Source of the DNA: Patella vulgata
Lineage: Eukaryota > Mollusca > Gastropoda > Patellidae
Direction of reading: 5' to 3'
Length of the DNA stretch: 64,000 bases
Assembly: GCF_932274485.2 (NCBI RefSeq)
Contig: NC_065886.2
Location: 34,707,501 to 34,771,500 of the forward strand
A program made the position numbers and the translations under genes. Positions within the stretch are counted from its first letter, which is position 1. Each line of letters begins with the position of its first letter. Positions 59,242-64,000 of this stretch are shown here, piece by piece. The notes under the pieces are model-generated. The model did not search any database. It was given only the letters and a program-made list of their open reading frames with translations, and had not been told where the DNA came from.

Positions 59242-61254
59242 TGGGTTTAACGTCCACTCGATACAAACTAGGTTATTTCAAGACTAACATATGGTTCAGT
59301 TTTATTTCAACAATTCGCTTGCGCGTAGGGGTCTTTATCAGTGGAAGGAAACCGGGGGACTCGGAGAAAACCCACGAGGTTGGTCAGGCGACCCTACTCC
59401 AAGTCACGTACAACTGGGGAATCAAAACCCCGCCAGTTGATTCATTGACAGGCCTTATGATACAGCAGCGCACGTGCTAACCATTCGCCCCCGCCCCCCT
59501 TTCTCCGGCTTGCACGTAAAAGAACTCTTGACAGTTAGAATCTAAATAAGAGTAGGCCGCAATGCCTCTGTCTAGGCAAAGTTTGGCTCATAGCACACTG
59601 TATTGAGTATGCCTGTCTTCATTAGCCCAGTTGATGCAGAACAGTAAAGCATTAAACCCCTTATTTCAAATGGTTAATGCATTTAATGTTAATGTTTTTT
59701 ATTTAATTACAGCAAACAGTCACATGGGTTATATAATAGCTGGGTCGTTGCTAATTATAGTAGTATTCATAAGCTCAACTGTTTTCTTCTACAGGAAGTA
59801 TTTTTCAAGGAGTGAGTTGTTTTGATGTTTTTAAATGACATAATAATCAAGGCGAATACTATCAACACAATACGCTTAATGACATCACAATCCACTGATG
59901 GCTGAAATAACAAAGGCTGTCCTATTCCGAGCCTACATGGAATTATTTGTCAAAAACAAGTATGGATTTTGTTTTATCTATTTAAACTATTATGGGTTTG
60001 TTTTCAGATATTACATCTTACCAGTTGAACACTGCACCCGAGCCCGTTAATCTAGTGTCTATGTTCTACGATTTGGTTCCACCCATTACTGTTACCACAG
60101 CCGTTACTAACATAGATTCCTTTGAGTCCTTATCAAGAGAAGCGTTCTCCGCTTCTGTGCAGCCAGTTCCAGCAATCATGTACCAGCAGTTCCTTTCTAA
60201 CCTACAAATTGATATACATGATACTATCGATGATCATGTAATTGGTATTACCCCTGCTATAGCTGCTGTTCGTGCTGTTGCACATGATGAAATAAACGGT
60301 AATGTTGATGACAACAACGATTCTGCTGATGCTGTTGAACAACATGAAATAAACGATAATATCGATGATAGTGACGACCACGACGCCATTGGTGGTTATG
60401 ATGATAATGATGTGGATGATGGCTATGCAAAAATAAAAGAATTAGTGAACTTACTCAATCGCGTTGACGATACTGGTTCTGGTATTGAACGTATAGATGG
60501 CTGTAATACGGCTTCCACATCGATAAGCTTTGCCAAACGAAATGCAACGACGTCCTCCAGAACGACAAATGTTTATCAGAACCTCAAACCGCAGGATGAA
60601 ATTCACGACTACGAGAATACTGATCCAAAAGACATCGCTACTGTAGCAGCGAACTGTGACGAAAATAGTAACACGACGCTAGACAGAACACCCAATGTTT
60701 GTCAAAACCTTAAAAACAAAGTTCATAGCCACGTTTATGAAAATATAACTTCCGCATGTACCACCGATCATGCTTCGCCAGTGAACTATGACAAGCTCAA
60801 TGAATCTACGCGTGACAGAAGAGTAAATGTTTACCAAAATCTTCCTACCAATATGCAAAGCCACGATTACGTGAATACGGCTTCCCCAAGCATATCTAGT
60901 CAAGCACTGCCTGTAAACTATGACAAACTTGATGAAGCAACGCGAGATAGAACTGTCAATGTTTATCAAAAACTTAACATCAACGTTCAAAGCCACGATT
61001 ATGTGAATACGGATTCCCGAAGCACCAGTAGTCAAGCACTGTCTGTGACCTATGAGAACCTTGATGAAGCAACGCGGGACAGAACAATCAATGAAAATCA
61101 AAGTCTTGGAACAAAGATTGGAAGCCACGATTATGAAAATACTGCTTCAACATGTATTACCACCCAAGTACATCCTGTGACCTTCGAAAATCTAAGTGAA
61201 GAGACGCGCGACAAAGCATCCAATATTCACCAGAATCTTGAAACCGAGGTCTAA
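50185..61254 (+). CDS. Receptor B: four Ig domains, one TM, long tail of tyrosine-motif repeats (about 871 aa, seven exons)
   Basis: Exons 50185-50230, 52279-52551, 52763-53059, 57651-57974, 58274-58603, 59713-59811 and 60008-61254 join in one frame, all through phase 1, and end TAA at 61252-61254. An in-frame ATG at 50146 would add 13 residues. Order: signal peptide, Ig1 (non-canonical cysteines), Ig2 (Cys-Trp-Cys), Ig3 and Ig4 (nearly identical, each followed by poly-Thr), TM, then a 415-residue tail with an acidic region and five 44-residue repeats. Each full repeat carries YxNT, [V]xY[DE][KN]L and VYQ[NK]L, so YxxL pairs spaced 11 apart (ITAM-like), ITIM-type VxYxxL and Grb2-type YxN sites coexist. 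Role inferred: immune-type or adhesion receptor recruiting SH2 proteins. AATAAA lies at 61362-61367. Confidence 0.85.
50535..50790. repeat. Degenerate tandem repeat (GTTCGTTTGGAACGTATAGTCAATG)
   Basis: About six units of 30-60 bp contain GTTCATTTGGAACGT and AGTCAATGCA. Intron 1 of receptor B. Confidence 0.65.
51310..51960. repeat. Degenerate tandem repeat of about 140 bp
   Basis: Words such as CATTTTCTACTCAGGCTAAG, GATTGGTTGAGACTTTT, CTGCCCAGGCTAAGTCG and TTCATTGGTCGATACAAG recur four or five times with heavy divergence. Confidence 0.5.
52014..52090 (+). pseudogene. Truncated copy of receptor B Ig1 exon start
   Basis: GGTTTCTGTTAAAGGTAACTGTGATATTG parallels the acceptor and start of exon 2 (GGTTTCAGTTAAATGTGAGTGTGACATAG), and TTAACATTTGAG parallels TTAACATTTAAT. 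The AG acceptor is TG here and no later part of the domain follows. Confidence 0.7.
52279..52551 (+). CDS. Receptor B exon 2 (Ig domain 1, V-like, unusual cysteines)
   Basis: VKCECDIVTVQVSKQATLTF then NVTRNDAGIYKTGPVGSLAC. The strand F signature NDAGIY is present but the usual Cys after Y-x is Thr (YKTG). Cysteines sit instead at the N-terminus (CEC) and after strand F (LAC), so the disulphide must differ. Donor GTAAAT. Confidence 0.8.
52763..53059 (+). CDS. Receptor B exon 3 (Ig domain 2)
   Basis: Acceptor TTCCCGTGTAG, donor GTAAGT. VILACKAAST, TYRWFKHG and DDIICIATDD give Cys-Trp-Cys. Two further cysteines are few, and DCETILHDLTPGSTLDT forms a linker. Confidence 0.83.
53869..55876. mobile_element. 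Non-autonomous DNA transposon, about 2.0 kb, with long TIRs
   Basis: Flanked by TA, with ends CTATATATACCGGAAAACACC and, reversed, CTATATAGCGGAAAACACC. The TIRs extend through CCGGAAAACACC tandem words and GAGCGCCGATGAAGGAAGGTC to poly-C and AAAATCCGATTTTTTT, about 250 bp each. GGTCCTCTGTGTGCGGTTTTGG near 54010 has a direct counterpart at 55412-55433. No transposase is seen. Receptor B intron 3. Confidence 0.8.
56074..56824 (-). mobile_element. TTAA-flanked MITE, inverted copy of 37765-38296, with a SINE inside
   Basis: Ends AGGGACCATCCCAATTTTAA and, reversed, AGAGCCAATCTCGATTATAT, with TTAA outside. Shared internal words include GGGTGACCTGATAATG, GCATGACCCATGTGC and CAGACACCGTATAATAC. A type 1 SINE lies at 56442-56670. 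Confidence 0.85.
56442..56670 (-). mobile_element. 5'-truncated type 1 SINE with a 10-bp target-site duplication
   Basis: ATTTCCAAAT stands on both sides (just before AAAATGAAATGAAATGGGG and after CTGTCCTTGTC). The uninterrupted MITE at 37.9 kb has the site once as ATCTGGAAAT, reversed. Very well preserved. Confidence 0.92.
56985..57660 (+). repeat. Ladder of repeated acceptor-plus-exon-start sequences before Ig3
   Basis: ATTACAGATGGACCAT-type sequences occur at about 57119, 57160, 57610 and 57645, and a diverged TTCCAGACGAATCATGTGA at about 56986. Each resembles the acceptor and first codons of receptor B exon 4 (DGPYN). Only the one at 57651 leads into a full Ig exon. Confidence 0.75.
57651..57974 (+). 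CDS. Receptor B exon 4 (Ig domain 3 plus Thr stalk)
   Basis: I-set domain: LSVNCMSDCN, ISWYKGGKML and DDGVYTCRVYN, followed by NTTTTTTTTTT encoded by (ACT)8 and SKYSISGVI. Phase 1-1, acceptor TATATTACAG, donor GTAAGT. Confidence 0.85.
58190..58250 (+). mobile_element. Type 1 SINE tail fragment (copied again at 58813-58874)
   Basis: CCCGTCTTCATTAGCCCAGTC, GAGCAGAACAGTATGACG and TTAAACCCCATTTCATTTC. The second copy is part of the segmental duplication, not a new insertion. Confidence 0.85.
58274..58603 (+). CDS. Receptor B exon 5 (Ig domain 4, near-identical duplicate of exon 4)
   Basis: Same protein as exon 4 except for two additional Thr codons, (ACT)10. Flanking introns are also duplicated (period 623 bp), including a SINE tail fragment. 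Confidence 0.82.
59080..59670 (+). mobile_element. Type 1 SINE split by a type 2 SINE
   Basis: Left part 59080-59198 (GGGAGTCACCATGGCTCATT, CGTGTACACATTGGATTGTA) and right part 59520-59670 (TGCACGTAAAAGAACTCTTG, ATTAGCCCAGTTGATGCAGA, CATTAAACCCC) are contiguous in the family. TTGTACAC/TTGCACGT mark the imperfect target-site duplication. Confidence 0.85.
59199..59519 (-). mobile_element. Type 2 SINE nested in a type 1 SINE
   Basis: GA and GACA microsatellite tail (59199-59240), then GGGTTTAACGTCCACTCGA, TTCGCTTGCGCGTAGGGG, GGAGAAAACCCACGAGGTTGG and the reversed tRNA head ending near 59490. Confidence 0.87.
59713..59811 (+). CDS. Receptor B exon 6 (transmembrane segment)
   Basis: SNSHMGYIIAGSLLIIVVF continuing ISSTVFFYRKYFSR: one TM helix with no charged residue, then a basic stop-transfer. 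Acceptor TTTAATTACAG, donor GTGAGT, phase 1-1. Confidence 0.83.
60008..61254 (+). CDS. Receptor B exon 7 (cytoplasmic tail, tyrosine-motif repeats)
   Basis: Acceptor TTGTTTTCAG; 415 codons. An N-terminal part with YDLV and YQQF is followed by an Asp-rich stretch (60300-60425) and then repeats starting at 60601 (42 codons), 60727, 60859, 60991 and 61123 (44 codons each). 16 tyrosines: YxxL/I at YAKI, YQNL, YENI, YDKL, YQNL, YDKL, YQKL and YENL; YxN at eight sites. Tyrosine is replaced by Cys (VCQNL), Asn (NENQSL), Phe (VTFENL) and His (NIHQNL) at equivalent positions. The stop falls at the end of the fifth repeat. Confidence 0.87.
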
Positions 61255-61314
61255 AGCCACAGCTATGGAAATACTGTTCCACCAATCACAGCTACTCAAT
61301 CGGTGTCATCATGA
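61255..61314 (+). pseudogene. Sixth tail repeat, now behind the stop codon
   Basis: In the same frame directly after TAA the sequence reads SHSYGNTVPPITATQSVSS and then TGA. SHSYGNT is the expected start of a repeat, exactly 132 bp after the previous one. Confidence 0.8.
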
Positions 61315-61489
61315 TTGGTAGAGAAACTGTGAATCAAAGACCAGGCTCTTATCAGGACCCAAATAAACTTCTGTTTTAACTTGACTTTATTGGGACGAAG
61401 GAAAAAGATGAACCACACTCTCTCTCTCTCTCTCTCTCTCCTGACACCAACCACATCGCACGGGACCTAAATAAACAATAATTTAGAAT

Positions 61490-62010
61490 ACGGCGATGAC
61501 AATAAATGGTATTTGAAAACAACCGGTGAACAAAGGCGAGTTATCTCCCCGGATTTGTAATACTAGAAATTAGAAAGAGATATATATCAACACAACCTGT
61601 TATTAGTTAGTTTAAATATTTCGTTCTTTCATTTACCAATAAAAGCTGCGAAATCATTATGTAAAAATGCATTTTAGATTTTTACATATAGTTCTTTATT
61701 TAAATTTTGTAAATATTTATTTTAGATTTTTAGATTGTAATCATTATTAGTTACTTTGTAACTGAATTTTGAAGGATATGTTCTAGATTTTTATATCGTT
61801 TTGTGAATATGCTTTTGCCATTTGACATCCTTTACTTAATAGTAATTCTTTGTAAATATTAAATTATGTTTTTTAGATTTTTATATAGTAATCTTTTGTA
61901 ACTAAATTTTCTAAAACTACGTTCAATATTTTTGGCACAAAAAGCCTTTTATCTTTTAACGGATAATTTTGTAAATATAATTACAAATGTACTGTTTAGA
62001 CACATTGCTA
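61490..62010 (-). repeat. Inverted homologue of the array and flank at 19380-20015
   Basis: GAACAAAGGCGAGTTATCTC and CCCCGGATTTGTAATACTAG match, reversed, CTATTACAAATTCGGGGAG and GATAACTCGCTTCTGTTCAT near 19953-20000. TTTTAGATTTTTATATAG and CTGAATTTTGAAGGATATG words match the array reversed. Confidence 0.75.
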
Positions 62011-62275
62011 TGTAAAGTTAAATTATGTATTGGGTAAATCATCCTACCGGATTTATGTCACAAACGTCAGAGTTCTATTGATCGTTTTACTAATTTCCAC
62101 ATTTCCATCATTTACATTATTGAATAAAGTGGGATTTTTTTAACGCCACGCATGCATTGAACAGACTTTTACTCTGTTGCCGTTCGTTGGTTCTTAATTA
62201 TTATAATTTTTGTCGTTTTTTTTCTAAATTTATAAAGTATTGATTATTTCTATCGTTTTCTGTCGCATATTTGAA

Positions 62276-62640
62276 AATGAAATGAAGTCGGGTTTAACGT
62301 CCTACTGTTCTGCTCCGAACTGGGCTAATGAAGACGGGCATACGCCATACAGTGTGCTATAAGGGACATTTTGCGGCACTAGGGCCTACTCTTATATCGA
62401 ATTCCAAATGTCAAGGGATCTTTTACGTGCACGCCAATGTGTACACGGGACCTCGGTTTTACGTCCCATCCGAATGACTAGACAACTGTACTTGTCAGGC
62501 CCTCCGTCCTGCATCACCGACAAGGGTGGTGGGGGCCACGCCGGAAAATCTGGACGAACTTTCTCGTCCAATGCAAGGATCGAACACCCGACCTCCTGGC
62601 TAGCGAGCCAGCGTCTTAGCCACTTAGCCACCGTGGTACA
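62276..62640 (-). mobile_element. Type 1 SINE, full length, minus strand
   Basis: AATGAAATGAAGTCGGGTTT starts the reversed tail. TACGTGCACGCCAATGTGTA, CGACTAGACAACTG-like and GACCTCCTGGCTAGCGAGCC follow, and TTAGCCACCGTGG closes the head. GCCCGGGCAGC is deleted. Confidence 0.9.
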
Positions 62641-62845
62641 TGTAAGTGCAAGAGGACCAATCTACGACACATAAACAAACTAACAAGACAAACCCGTGGA
62701 CAAGACACAAGACATATATACAGACGTTTCAGGCGATACCCTACAAACATAATAATATGAAATCTAGTGATTGCGCTGTACGTTCCCGGGTCTCGACTGG
62801 TGCAGGCTTCGCGCAAAATAAAAGAAAGTAACAATAAAGGAAACA
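62641..62845. mobile_element. Dispersed 190-bp element, copy 2
   Basis: GTAAGTGCAAGAGGACCAATC, AAGACAAACCCGTGGACAAG, CAGGCTTCGCGCAAAAT and GTAACAATAAAGGAA. Same order as at 9745-9950. Confidence 0.65.
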
Positions 62846-63194
62846 ATCCAAGAAACATATTTCTCAAATCTCAATCTCAGCACATTGAAGAAAAACCTAA
62901 TATGACAATAGTAGCCTATTTCGAGCTCGAATTTTAAAGTAATAATTTATATTTTCTGAGAAAGTCAAAACATAATTATTTGTATATCTACTGTTTCAAA
63001 ATTTGGGAAATCGCTATATACAATCATGGAGAATCAGTCTATCGCGTTGTCTTGGTATGGTCTTTGGTCAAACAAATACGGATAGTGGTGCCTGGTTGAT
63101 CCAGACAACATGCATACGTCATATTGTTCTAATAATGACATCGCTCCATGGCAAACCCCAACATTAAAATGGGTATATGCTTTACGATTCAAAA

Positions 63195-63790
63195 TTTAAA
63201 ACGCGAATAAGATTTCAGTATTGGTCCAATTAAATCAACATTGATGATGTTATTTTACCGCGAAAATATGCGATCCTAATATTCAATATTTAATTGTAAA
63301 AAGTAAGTGCAGAGGGGACTGTACCACACACAATAGAAATTTACAAGACGAATCTACGGACAAGACACAATATATACAGACATCACAAACAACAAACGTA
63401 CATATCAGATCATAAAAATGGATCCGGTGTTCTAGTCGTAAGCGTCTCCCGTGCCTTTAATCATACAGACTTCACACAATACGAACTAACAATATACAAT
63501 GAATATTTTAAAATCAGACAAGGAAGTCGTGTAAAGGCAATGCGGAAGTAATTAAAAATGGCTGATTCACAGCGACTAAATAATAATTTAAAGCACAAAC
63601 GTAGAATGGACTAAGTAGGCGCAAAAGACTGTCGTTCAATTTGGACTTCGTGTATTTCAACGAACATAATTGATTAGAAATTACATTAAAGAATTTAAAA
63701 ATTGAATGTAACGCACTATATATACACTAATATTACATTAGTATATATTTTATACCCATTTCGTCTATTTTAAGGTTCCAAAGAATAGAA
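63195..63790. repeat. Copy of the SLC5 intron-2 region (5990-6450), interrupted by a mobile element
   Basis: CAACATTGATGATGTTATTT, GTTCAATTTGGACTTCGTG and AACATAATTGATTAGAAATTAC match the SLC5 intron in order. The equivalent of the adjacent exon 2 is not present after 63790. Confidence 0.7.
63296..63497. mobile_element. Dispersed 190-bp element, copy 3, within the SLC5-derived segment
   Basis: AAGTAAGTGCAGAGGGGACTG to CTAACAATATACAATGAATA. It breaks the SLC5-like sequence between CAATATTTA and AATATTTTAAAATC, so AATATTT may be the target-site duplication. Confidence 0.7.
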
Positions 63791-64000
63791 CAAAAATAGC
63801 CTACAAAAGATATCTTAACAAGATTCAGAGTTTTTAAAATGTTGGCATAATCTTTAAAATTAAGATCTTTATGCAAAACAAAAATGTCATACATTTACTA
63901 GAATTTGTTAGTATAATAATGTTCGAATGAATACAGCTATACACAATCCTGTCAATCTATCATTAAATATACCTGAGTATAAATAATAATCAATAATTGA

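Noticed and set aside
60679-61128. 149-codon minus-strand ORF
   Set aside because: Antisense to the tail repeats of receptor B. The plus frame joins by splice phase to the TM exon and holds the motif pattern.

Overview
This is a window of a eukaryotic, AT-rich, intron-rich and repeat-dense genome. The gene families (immunoglobulin-domain receptors with tyrosine tails, a GON-domain protein, an SLC5 symporter) and two abundant tRNA-type SINE families ending in GGACGTTAAACCCC point to a lophotrochozoan, most likely a gastropod mollusc (limpet-like). The organism is an inference from recalled repeat style, not a database match. Every gene below was read from splice-consistent exons. None is a long uninterrupted ORF except the last exon of the second receptor.

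Layout. (1) 1-9296, minus strand: the first three coding exons of an SLC5-type sodium/solute symporter that runs off the left edge. Decayed partial copies of its 5' half lie at 13.4-15.0 kb and 63.2-63.8 kb. (2) 9.3-21.3 kb: gene-poor DNA with a broken Penelope-like retroelement, MITEs, SINEs and degenerate tandem repeats. (3) 21375-27856, plus strand: a complete five-exon gene for a small, probably secreted GON-domain protein (294 aa), the domain otherwise known from the C-terminus of ADAMTS9/20. Minisatellites begin exactly at two of its donor sites and another fills its 3' region. (4) 28-33 kb: repeats, then a decayed Ig exon. (5) 33570-43641, plus strand: receptor A, six exons, 531 aa: signal peptide, three Ig domains, TM and a short tail ending in a textbook ITAM (YETL-x7-YLTL). 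(6) 43.6-50.1 kb: a minisatellite seeded from the ITAM codons, a decayed Tc1/mariner transposase and SINE clusters. (7) 50185-61254, plus strand: receptor B, seven exons, about 871 aa: signal peptide, four Ig domains (the last two nearly identical recent duplicates with poly-Thr stalks encoded by an ACT microsatellite), TM and a 415-residue tail made largely of 44-residue repeats rich in YxxL and YxN motifs. (8) 61.3-64 kb: dispersed repeats and the SLC5-derived copy.

How it fits together. Receptors A and B share the same exon logic (signal peptide exon ending in phase 1, one phase 1-1 exon per Ig domain, one TM exon, one tail exon) but carry different signalling tails. With pseudo-exons of both beside them, this looks like a small innate-immune-type receptor cluster evolving by exon duplication and loss. 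The most interesting material is this pair of tyrosine-motif receptors, in particular the tandem ITAM-like array of receptor B, which a CAA-to-TAA change appears to have shortened at an exact repeat boundary.
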